Shown here one piece after another: positions 1 to 5,244 of a stretch of DNA of 6,396 bases (position 1 is the first letter of the stretch; each line of letters opens with the position of its first letter). The DNA is from X23 sp050251575 (GTDB lineage Bacteria > Bacillota > Clostridia > SK-Y3). A program made the position numbers and the translations under genes. The stretch covers positions 1-6,396 of the forward strand of contig JBFWMP010000160.1 in the NCBI GenBank assembly GCA_050251575.1, given 5' to 3'. The notes beneath the pieces were generated by a model. It searched no databases. It had not been told where the DNA came from and worked only from the letters and a program-made list of their open reading frames with translations.

Positions 1-1043
1 CCGCTCCAGCCATAACATCCAAAGCCTGCTGCCTTTTTATTTTTAAAGCCTAGCCCTTTAATCATTTCAACTATTCCTGCTGCTGAAAACAAAATACCTT
101 TATTAATGGCAGGCGAGCCTAATAAAAAGGCTTTAGATTTAAAAACTTCAGTCACAATATCATTTTTATCTGATTTCGAAATATTATACATCTTTACAAC
201 AATCTGATCATCAGCGGCTCTTATCCCTTCTGCTATAGCTTCTGCCATTCTTCTCGTGCCATCCCACATAGTATCATAGATAAGCGTTATTTGATTTTCC
301 TGATATTGATTTGCCCATTCTAAATACTTGTTTACGATTTGAAGCGGATTTTCTCTCCATATTACTCCGTGACTTGGGCAAATCATATCTACAGGTAGAT
401 TGAAGCTCAACACTTCTTCAATCTTTTTCGTTACAAACATACTAAAAGGAGTTAATATATTTGCATAATATTTTATTGCTTCTTGATATAATTCAGCATT
501 ATCCACACAATCATTATATAATAGTTCCGATGCATAATGTTGCCCGAAGGCATCATTACTAAACAGTATATTTTCTCCTGTCATATATGTAAACATACTA
601 TCCGGCCAATGCAACATTCTTGCTTCTATAAATATCAATTTACTTTTACCTATATCCAAGCTATCTCCAGTCCTTACCTCAACAAAATTCCAGTCTTCAT
701 GGTAATGTCCTTTGAGCGACTTTACACCATTTTTTGTGCAATATATTGGCGTATTGGGAATTTCTCTCATTAATTCTTGTAATGCACCACTGTGGTCTAT
801 CTCTGCATGATTTGCGATAATATAATCTATCTTATCTAAATCTATCTCTTTCTTAAGATTCTCAACAAACTCTTTGTCAAAAGGCTGCCATACAGTATCT
901 ATAAGCACAATTTTTTCATCTTTTATTAAATATGAGTTATACGATGACCCTCTGTGTGTAGAGTATTCATTGCCGTGAAATCTTGTTAACTCCCAATCTA
1001 CCTTTCCCACCCAAGTTACCTTTTCACTTATCTTATGTGCCAT
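1..1043 (-). CDS. fprA: Flavodiiron protein (A-type flavoprotein, O2/NO reductase), C-terminus cut by window edge
   Basis: The reading frame opens at ATG 1043-1041 and runs without a stop off the left edge, giving 347 residues; the family is usually about 390-410 long. The N-terminal metallo-beta-lactamase-like domain (about 1-250) has every expected di-iron ligand: H79, E81, D83 and H84 in NHAEIDHSG, H145 in MLHWPDSM, D164 in FSNDAFG and H225 in CPSHG. The spacings 145-164 and 164-225 match those I recall for characterised flavodiiron proteins. A flavodoxin-like FMN domain follows: YDTMWDGTRRMAEAI (about 256-270), GSPAINKG (309-316) and GCYGWS at the edge. Family members reduce O2 to water and/or NO to N2O in the cytoplasm, fed by rubredoxin or a similar donor; whether a rubredoxin module is fused cannot be seen. 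The start is fixed by AGGAGG at 1056-1051, 7 nt upstream. It lies 133 bp after the SLH gene on the same strand and has its own promoter. Family assignment is very firm; the O2 versus NO preference is not readable. Confidence 0.96.
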   Translation of the reverse strand, partial: MAHKISEKVTWVGKVDWELTRFHGNEYSTHRGSSYNSYLIKDEKIVLIDTVWQPFDKEFVENLKKEIDLDKIDYIIANHAEIDHSGALQELMREIPNTPIYCTKNGVKSLKGHYHEDWNFVEVRTGDSLDIGKSKLIFIEARMLHWPDSMFTYMTGENILFSNDAFGQHYASELLYNDCVDNAELYQEAIKYYANILTPFSMFVTKKIEEVLSFNLPVDMICPSHGVIWRENPLQIVNKYLEWANQYQENQITLIYDTMWDGTRRMAEAIAEGIRAADDQIVVKMYNISKSDKNDIVTEVFKSKAFLLGSPAINKGILFSAAGIVEMIKGLGFKNKKAAGFGCYGWS

Positions 1044-1050
1044 AATAATG

Positions 1051-1056
1051 CCTCCT
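1051..1056 (-). promoter_or_regulatory. Shine-Dalgarno site of the flavodiiron gene
   Basis: A perfect AGGAGG lies 7 nt before the ATG at 1043-1041. It settles the start codon and supports a genuine translated gene rather than a chance frame. Confidence 0.93.
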
Positions 1057-1075
1057 ATAATTTTGTCATATCTTT

Positions 1076-1084
1076 ATTATACCA
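1076..1084 (-). promoter_or_regulatory. Extended -10 promoter of the flavodiiron gene
   Basis: On the minus strand the sequence reads TGGTATAAT: a consensus TATAAT (1081-1076) preceded by the TGn extended -10 motif. Counting 17 bp upstream gives TGATAA (1104-1099), a poor -35 that lies inside the inverted repeat at 1096-1114. A start about 7 nt downstream of the -10 would leave a leader of roughly 25 nt holding the AGGAGG. The combination suggests a sigma-A promoter, independent of the upstream SLH gene, whose activity could be controlled at the palindrome. Inferred from consensus only. Confidence 0.72.
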
Positions 1085-1095
1085 CCTTTACCGAT

Positions 1096-1114
1096 TTCTT
1101 ATCATAAATAAGAA
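1096..1114 (-). promoter_or_regulatory. Candidate operator: perfect 7-5-7 inverted repeat over the -35 region
   Basis: The minus strand reads TTCTTATTTATGATAAGAA: two perfect 7-bp half-sites (TTCTTAT / ATAAGAA) around a 5-bp centre. It covers the -35 position of the flavodiiron promoter, where a bound dimer would block or reposition RNA polymerase. Clostridial flavodiiron genes are known to belong to oxidative or nitrosative stress regulons, so a peroxide, redox or NO sensor is a reasonable guess. However, the repeat does not fit the PerR box TTATAATnATTATAA position by position, and no regulator gene is in the window. The sequence is A/T-rich, so chance is possible. Confidence 0.5.
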
Positions 1115-1176
1115 CAACACACGGGGAGCATATCACTATGCAGGCAGCCGCTTTATTATTGATATCTGAAAATTAT

Positions 1177-4100
1177 TTACCTGTTGTATATCCTGTATAA
1201 AAAAGTTGCTGCCTCAGCCCTGCTGGATTCCGAGCCCAAATTCAGCTTCCCGTTACTGCCTTCTATCAGACCTTCCTTGACCAGTGCCGCTATGCCGTTT
1301 ACTGCATATTCTGCCAGCTGCGCCCTGTCCGAGAACTCTTCTAAGTCATTGTAGGTTCCTTGTATGATTATACGCTTTAGGTTCCTTAATGCCCTTTCTG
1401 TCAGTACCATCATATCCTGCCTTGATATTAACGTCTCAGGATCAAAATAGTTATTACCTATTCCTTCTGTTATTCCCAATTTTTTTGCAATACCTATCTC
1501 GTTATAGTAGCGGTCTCCTACTTTCACATCACTGAAGCTATTTTCAGCCTTTGCCGAAACTCCTAAAGTTCTCACCAGTGCCCCTATGTATTCAGCTCTG
1601 GTAATTCCTGTAGTCGGAACGAATTTTTTCCCCTCTCTGCCCTCCATTATACCCTTTGATGCCAGAACTTCTATTTGTTTCTTCGCCCACGGGACTATAT
1701 CAAGGTCGTTGAAGCTCTCCCTGACATATACTACTGCAAATTTGCTGAAGTGGGTAGTTGTAAAGCTTACCGTTCCGGTTATAGTATCGTACCTTCCGCT
1801 TGGAACTGATACTACATTTCCTAATCCATCTATGTACCAGACTGTAATATGCTCCGGAGCTGCCAATTCCTCTTCTGTTGGGCTGTATGGTATCGATATT
1901 GTTACTGGTGCACTCGGATTGTTCCACGCTGCAACCTTTCCATCCAGCTTAAGTATAAGCTCTATAATCGGCTTGCTTCCCAGCTGTGCTTGAACCTCCG
2001 CAGTCAACTTTGTGATATCCCCTTTGCCTAAAGTAATGGCTGCTGATTTCGCATTACCTGCCATTTCCGGTGTCAACATAGCTGAAGGTAATATGACCTC
2101 TCCCAACTCTGTTTTTAGTTTTATTTTCCTATCTGGTTCTCCTGAAAGTACATCCGCAGGCAGAGCTGCTTCATACCCCAAAGCACCCTTCACTGCAAGT
2201 ATTTCCAGTGTTATTGCTGTGATACCTTCAGCATTTGCAACAGCATTTTGAAATGCATTTTCCACAGCTGCCATATTAACTTCTATACCTGCTACGTTGC
2301 TACCGGTTTTCAGAGTTGGTGTTTTCAGTATTGTTGAAACACCATTTCTACTTGAACCACCATTGTATGAATTTCTTTTCAAACTGAAGGGCAATGCTTT
2401 TTCGATTGGCACCGATACATTCTCCGCGCTATCTACTAAATAAAATTGATATACACCATCACTTAGCATAGAAGCATCTACCTTCACACTCTCGCTATTA
2501 TTGATCAAAGCCACTGATATTCCGTTTACTACTCCATCAAGCGCTGTTTTGCTCGTATAGTCCGCCTCTACTTTTGGTACCATATAAAGTGTACCGTATA
2601 TACCGTAAGCATCACAGTTTATATAAGTCGTAGTCTTTGTTTCTGCCTTTATCCCTATAATAATAGGTGGAAAAGCATCCGGAAACATTGTTCCGCCCAT
2701 GTCAAGGCTCACCGAGGATAACGTATGGCTGCCCTTTATCGCTGAGTACCCGGTTTTGCTCATTGTGTATGAGTACAACTTAGATTCCTCAAAGGGAACA
2801 AACATTACATATAAACCCTGGTCATTTGTATAATACACATCATTACTTTCATCTATTGCAATTTTAACGTCAGCTATGCCACCTGTATCCATATCCTCTG
2901 CACTAAATCTGATATAAGATATATTATTACCTTCACCGTCCTTCAAGGTTCCCGGTTCTAAATCCTCATACTCATATCCATGCCCTATAGGCATTGCACT
3001 TGAACTGCCCCAATCATTGCGGGATGAAGCAAAAACTACCGGTGTCCCGATAATTGTAACATCACCCCCCGAACAGCCGAAACCACCGCCAATACCTGCC
3101 CCGTTGGAACCTCCGTTTGCTTCGACACTTCCTCCGCTTATTGTGATAATACCCCCGTGTTGACCGTTCCAACCTCCTCCTATACCGGCCGCACAGTAAC
3201 TGCCATTAGCTATTACAGTTCCTCCATTTATAATTGTACTGACACCTAATCCGCCTTTGATGACACGTATGTCATCTATGTAATCTACGCCGGCTTTGCC
3301 GCCACCTATGCCGGCTCCTCCATCACTACCACTGGCGGTTACAGTTCCACCATTTATTGTAGTACTCCCGCCGTCGCCTTCATTTCCACCGCCTATACCT
3401 GCGCCTCCTTTATCTCTGCTTATCGCTGTAACAGTACCGCCATTAATTGTTACGGTGCCGCCAGCTCCTTCATTTCCTCCTCCGATTCCGGCGCCCCACT
3501 CCTCACAGATTGCAGTCACTATTCCACCGCTTATGATTATATTCCCACCATCATTACCGCCATTACTGTCAGAATTTCCACCACCAATTCCTGCTCCACC
3601 ATGGACACTGACAGCTGTCACAGTTCCCCCGGCAATAGTTATATTCCCTCCGACTCCTCCTACACCACCACCGATTCCTGCCGCTTGGACACCACCGGTT
3701 GCATTTACTATCCCTTCATTTATGATTATTGTGCCACCTGCTCCATCAGTGCCGCCACCTATGCCGGCTGAATAAATACCACCCCTCGCTGTTATTGTTC
3801 CGCCACTTATGATTATAGTTCCAGCGGCATGATTTCCATCAATACCGCCTCCTATACCCGCGCCATGCCATCCATTATTGATTACAGATAATATAGCATC
3901 TTCATCATTTACTAAGCCCTCAAGCTTGTCTATCTCAAGTTCAACTCCTTCCGGAACATTTATGCATCCAAAAGGAGAGCTACTAATCAGGCTACATGTA
4001 CCATTAATATAAAGTTTATTTTCAAAGTTTCCTGCATTTTTAAAATCTATTGCCGGCCTGTTATTGGCAGAAGATATGTCAATATCCTCAATGGTAAGCT

Positions 4101-4374
4101 CCAAAGCCTCCGTCCTGATACCCAGGACAACAATACTTGTATTAATATGCTTTGCTTTATATACCGTATCGGTAATTGTAACCTCAGTTACATCACTGTT
4201 TATAAAGATTATCCCTTCATAATCTTCAGCAAGCTGGTACTCCCCATCACTATCAATATAGTAAAAATCAGTCTTAGGGACTATTTCAGTCTCAGCTTGT
4301 ACAGTCATCACAATACCTGGTGTTATAATCAAGAATAAAAGACCAATCAGTATCAAGGCTATAGCTTTTTTCAT
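1177..4374 (-). CDS. Exported SLH-anchored surface protein with nine glycine-rich AGIGGG repeats
   Basis: A complete 1065-residue protein, start at ATG 4374-4372 with AGGAGG 10 nt upstream (4390-4385), stop TAA 1179-1177. Residues 1-27 form a Sec signal peptide (KK, hydrophobic core, probable cut after VQA27). Residues about 28-165 are beta-rich and polar. Residues 170-432 hold nine AGIGGG motifs about 29-31 residues apart (two longer gaps), interleaved with strands such as TIIISGGTITA and TVTINGGTVTA, the pattern of a parallel beta-solenoid. Residues about 450-880 are mixed beta-rich segments, with a Ser/Gly/Asn linker near 668-680 and a conserved-looking segment ending in FTTTHFSKFAVVY. Three SLH modules follow (about 888-935, 947-995 and 1013-1062), with ITRAE, ISRQD and SSRAE at the usual motif position. 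SLH modules bind secondary wall polymers, so the protein should sit in or on the S-layer; a carbohydrate-binding or adhesive role for the solenoid is inference. No catalytic motif is evident. Three SLH modules are the usual complement for wall anchoring. Confidence 0.93.
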   Translation of the reverse strand: MKKAIALILIGLLFLIITPGIVMTVQAETEIVPKTDFYYIDSDGEYQLAEDYEGIIFINSDVTEVTITDTVYKAKHINTSIVVLGIRTEALELTIEDIDISSANNRPAIDFKNAGNFENKLYINGTCSLISSSPFGCINVPEGVELEIDKLEGLVNDEDAILSVINNGWHGAGIGGGIDGNHAAGTIIISGGTITARGGIYSAGIGGGTDGAGGTIIINEGIVNATGGVQAAGIGGGVGGVGGNITIAGGTVTAVSVHGGAGIGGGNSDSNGGNDGGNIIISGGIVTAICEEWGAGIGGGNEGAGGTVTINGGTVTAISRDKGGAGIGGGNEGDGGSTTINGGTVTASGSDGGAGIGGGKAGVDYIDDIRVIKGGLGVSTIINGGTVIANGSYCAAGIGGGWNGQHGGIITISGGSVEANGGSNGAGIGGGFGCSGGDVTIIGTPVVFASSRNDWGSSSAMPIGHGYEYEDLEPGTLKDGEGNNISYIRFSAEDMDTGGIADVKIAIDESNDVYYTNDQGLYVMFVPFEESKLYSYTMSKTGYSAIKGSHTLSSVSLDMGGTMFPDAFPPIIIGIKAETKTTTYINCDAYGIYGTLYMVPKVEADYTSKTALDGVVNGISVALINNSESVKVDASMLSDGVYQFYLVDSAENVSVPIEKALPFSLKRNSYNGGSSRNGVSTILKTPTLKTGSNVAGIEVNMAAVENAFQNAVANAEGITAITLEILAVKGALGYEAALPADVLSGEPDRKIKLKTELGEVILPSAMLTPEMAGNAKSAAITLGKGDITKLTAEVQAQLGSKPIIELILKLDGKVAAWNNPSAPVTISIPYSPTEEELAAPEHITVWYIDGLGNVVSVPSGRYDTITGTVSFTTTHFSKFAVVYVRESFNDLDIVPWAKKQIEVLASKGIMEGREGKKFVPTTGITRAEYIGALVRTLGVSAKAENSFSDVKVGDRYYNEIGIAKKLGITEGIGNNYFDPETLISRQDMMVLTERALRNLKRIIIQGTYNDLEEFSDRAQLAEYAVNGIAALVKEGLIEGSNGKLNLGSESSRAEAATFLYRIYNR
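1189..1719 (-). other. Triple SLH anchoring region of the surface protein
   Basis: Codons about 886-1062 encode three successive S-layer homology modules. Each begins near an aromatic/Asp pair (FNDLD, FSDV, FSDRA), continues through an amphipathic helix ending in G-I/L-x-E-G (GIMEG, GITEG, GLIEG) and ends with an R-containing motif followed by a second helix (ITRAEYIGALVR, ISRQDMMVLTERAL, SSRAEAATFLYRIY). The third lies at the very C-terminus, as is common for SLH proteins. The second module has Q-D in place of A-E in its motif. Confidence 0.9.
3079..3867 (-). repeat. In-frame coding repeats for the AGIGGG solenoid (nine units)
   Basis: Codons 170-432 contain nine AGIGGG units, near residues 172, 203, 232, 261, 296, 325, 354, 397 and 427. 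Most are 29-31 residues (about 90 bp) apart; the gaps 261-296 and 354-397 are longer and hold insertions, including a unique DYIDDIRVIKGG stretch near 364-374. At DNA level copies are partly homogenised: an exact 20-bp match occurs at 3297-3316 and 3750-3769, 453 bp (151 codons) apart and in the same frame. The opposite strand is Pro-rich when translated, only a shadow of these repeats. Unequal recombination here would change unit number without breaking the frame. Confidence 0.88.
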
Positions 4375-4384
4375 ACTAGTTATT

Positions 4385-4390
4385 CCTCCT
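4385..4390 (-). promoter_or_regulatory. Shine-Dalgarno site of the SLH surface protein gene
   Basis: A perfect AGGAGG lies 10 nt before the ATG at 4374-4372, at the long end of the usual spacing. It supports this ATG, which also places a textbook signal peptide directly at the N-terminus. Confidence 0.9.
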
Positions 4391-4403
4391 TTTATTTTTT
4401 TGT

Positions 4404-4443
4404 ATTATAAGAATATTATAAAAATTTACTTTTTCTCACTTAA
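4404..4443 (-). promoter_or_regulatory. Possible promoter region of the SLH surface protein gene
   Basis: Two perfect TATAAT hexamers read on the minus strand at 4420-4415 and 4409-4404. The first has TTAAGT 17 bp upstream (4443-4438), only 3 of 6 matches to TTGACA; the second has no useful -35. A better -35-like TTGACT at 4472-4467 lies further up but has no well-spaced -10: TATGAT at 4453-4448 is only 13 bp away. The leader would be about 35 nt or more. In such A/T-rich sequence TATAAT arises easily, so the exact start is uncertain. Confidence 0.42.
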
Positions 4444-4515
4444 TGATATCATACTAAATTTTAACAAGTCAACCATCTCTAATTATCAGATATTCCACGA
4501 AACAAGGGGCCAGTT

Positions 4516-4669
4516 CGAAACCACTGCAAAAACCCGTCTTCTGTCATTCTGAATGAAACGAAGTGAAATGAAGAATCTTAAAAGTTGCTTAAGTGCTAAG
4601 ATCCTTCACTTACGTTCAGGATGACATCTCGAGTTTCTTTTGCTTAATCATACTTTATCAGTGGTTTCG
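4516..4669. repeat. MITE-like palindromic element, 154 bp, 11-bp perfect terminal inverted repeats
   Basis: The ends are perfect inverted copies: CGAAACCACTG at 4516-4526 and CAGTGGTTTCG at 4659-4669. Inside are two longer imperfect inverted arms, 4542-4579 (begins TGTCATTCTGAATG, ends AGAATCTT) and 4598-4626 (begins AAGATCCTTCAC, ends CAGGATGACA). The left arm is about 9 nt longer, from a short GAA/TGAA-rich expansion. The arms resemble the TGTCATTCTGAGCGAAG-type dispersed palindromes found between genes in many bacteria. The RNA would fold into a long stem-loop. It has no coding capacity and no obvious target-site duplication. Single copy here, so its repetitive nature is inferred from family resemblance. 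Confidence 0.72.
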
Positions 4670-4748
4670 GATGGTTCTTTTGTGTTAATGAATATGACGC
4701 AAACGTAGAATGCTAACAAAATACCATATAAACATGCACTAATACACC

Positions 4749-4776
4749 AAAAAGTTCGCTAATTGCGGACTTTTTT
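4749..4776. terminator. Bidirectional rho-independent terminator hairpin
   Basis: AAAAAGTTCGC (4749-4759) pairs with GCGGACTTTTT (4765-4775) over 11 bp with one G-T wobble, loop TAATT, and the run of T reaches 4776. On the plus strand six T end the hairpin; on the minus strand five T are the descending part of the stem, so it could stop transcription both ways. It would end transcripts from the helicase gene about 470 bp after its stop, and anything entering from the left. Its distance from the helicase stop suggests the original gene next to it has been lost. Confidence 0.78.
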
Positions 4777-4816
4777 ATTCAAGTTGATGAGTTAGATAAA
4801 AAAGGATTAATTTTAT

Positions 4817-4969
4817 ATGAGAAATAGAAATGAATTCGCTGAAGCGGCACAGCAAACGATGCAATCTGAGTAATTTGGGATATATCTAAATGCTAATTAA
4901 CGGTATGTTCCCAAAGAAATACCGGCGATTGAGCACACAGAATTAGTGCAGTTAATGACAACAGTTTAA
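4817..4969 (+). pseudogene. Relic of a small ORF broken by two in-frame TAA codons
   Basis: From ATG 4817-4819, with AAAGGA (4801-4806) 10 nt upstream, one frame reads 18 protein-like codons (MRNRNEFAEAAQQTMQSE), a TAA at 4871-4873, eight codons (FGIYLNAN), a TAA at 4898-4900, 22 codons (RYVPKEIPAIEHTELVQLMT and two more) and a final TAA at 4967-4969. All three blocks share the frame, and their composition looks like real protein. Each internal TAA is one transition from CAA (Gln), which would restore a 50-residue product. I do not recognise the family; the piece could be the 5' end of a longer gene. It is the only plus-strand coding signal in the window. Translation of a short 18-residue peptide is an alternative. 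Confidence 0.45.
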
Positions 4970-5014
4970 ATTGTTAAGCGTTTGTGATAATTCAGGAGTT
5001 AAAGTAATTTCCTT

Positions 5015-5134
5015 TTATCTTATTTGCTTTATGATTCCTTTTGAATTCCTAATTGTTGGTAAAATTTTACCATTCTTATCAATAGAAAACCTGTAGATAC
5101 CTTTATCTATTAGACTTTTCATATATGAATTCAT
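5015..5134 (-). pseudogene. 39-codon orphan frame, probable gene remnant
   Basis: A frame from ATG 5134-5132 to TAA 5017-5015 encodes 39 residues (MNSYMKSLIDKGIYRFSIDK, then a basic tail ending KQIR). The frame is open upstream of the ATG, through RRDKEDRLYHFAD, back past 5180, and there is no ribosome binding site before the ATG, so it looks like the 3' end of a once longer gene. It overlaps the last 4 bases of the BRCT-like fragment in another frame; a frameshift between the two is possible. The residue pattern is protein-like but matches nothing I recognise. Confidence 0.3.
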
Positions 5135-5244
5135 ATCAGCAAAATGATATAGTCGGTCTTCTTTGTCACGCCGTTTACCGGAATTCCACCCTTTTGAGAG
5201 AGTATTTCTTGAACTGCAGCTTTGTCACCATACTCACCACTTCG
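5131..5244 (-). pseudogene. BRCT-like domain fragment directly after the helicase stop
   Basis: Immediately after the helicase TAA (5247-5245) and in the same frame, 37 codons run from CGA 5244-5242 to TGA 5133-5131. They read RSGEYGDKAAVQEIL, SQKGGIPVNGV, then TKKTDYIILLI. The block GG-x-P-x-N-G-V-T-K-K-T-D-Y-I-I-L strongly resembles the core of bacterial BRCT domains (compare the GG...VTKKTNYLV core of DNA ligase and exonuclease-associated BRCTs), which are protein- or DNA-end-binding modules in DNA repair. The first strand and the C-terminal helix of a full domain (about 75-90 residues) are absent, and there is no start codon or ribosome site. It is most likely a remnant truncated at both ends; a stop-interrupted C-terminal extension of the helicase is the alternative. 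Confidence 0.5.

Larger units (their letters stand above)
4375..5244. other. 870-bp interval without an intact gene: remnants, palindromic element and terminator
   Basis: No frame here makes a convincing complete protein. From left to right it holds the upstream region of the SLH gene, a 154-bp inverted-repeat element (4516-4669), an unremarkable A/T-rich stretch (about 4670-4748), a bidirectional hairpin terminator (4749-4776), a plus-strand ORF relic with two internal TAA codons (4817-4969), A/T-rich sequence, a 39-codon orphan frame (5015-5134, minus) and a BRCT-like fragment (5131-5244, minus). Two 14-bp perfect palindromes also occur, GGTAAAATTTTACC at 5058-5071 and ATATGAATTCATAT at 5123-5136, without a clear role. 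The density of broken pieces suggests past insertion and deletion. Confidence 0.7.

Noticed and set aside
537..773. Plus-strand frame of 78 codons
   Set aside because: Antisense to the flavodiiron gene, whose metal ligands are all present; no start signal and a non-protein-like composition.
1096..1114. The inverted repeat read as a PerR box
   Set aside because: Aligned on its centre, it matches TTATAATnATTATAA at few positions; a different regulator is more likely.
1128..1141. Hairpin GCATA-GTGA-TATGC after the SLH gene, as a possible terminator
   Set aside because: Only a 5-bp stem, low GC, and no T-run follows on the minus strand; too weak to call, so no clear terminator is assigned between the SLH and flavodiiron genes.
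1586..2251. Several plus- and minus-strand frames of 60-135 codons inside the SLH gene
   Set aside because: All lie within the 1065-residue gene in other frames, lack ribosome sites and resemble no family; the SLH frame is clearly the real one.
3296..3775. Long plus-strand frame rich in Pro (PPPMPAPP repeats)
   Set aside because: It is the reverse-complement shadow of the GGG/AGIGGG repeats of the surface-protein gene; it has no ribosome site, and its composition is explained by the other strand.
4482..4495. ATCAGATATT near 4486 as an inverted copy of GATATCTGA near 1161, possibly flanking the SLH gene as mobile ends
   Set aside because: Only about 8-9 A/T-rich bases match, there is no duplication beside them and no transposase; chance is sufficient.
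4542..4626. Repeated arms read as a CRISPR array
   Set aside because: There are only two arms, inverted rather than direct, imperfect, with no regular spacers.
4817..4969. Reassigned TAA codon (TAA read as Gln)
   Set aside because: The SLH and helicase genes both end at TAA with natural C-termini and use no internal TAA, so the standard code applies; nonsense mutation is simpler.
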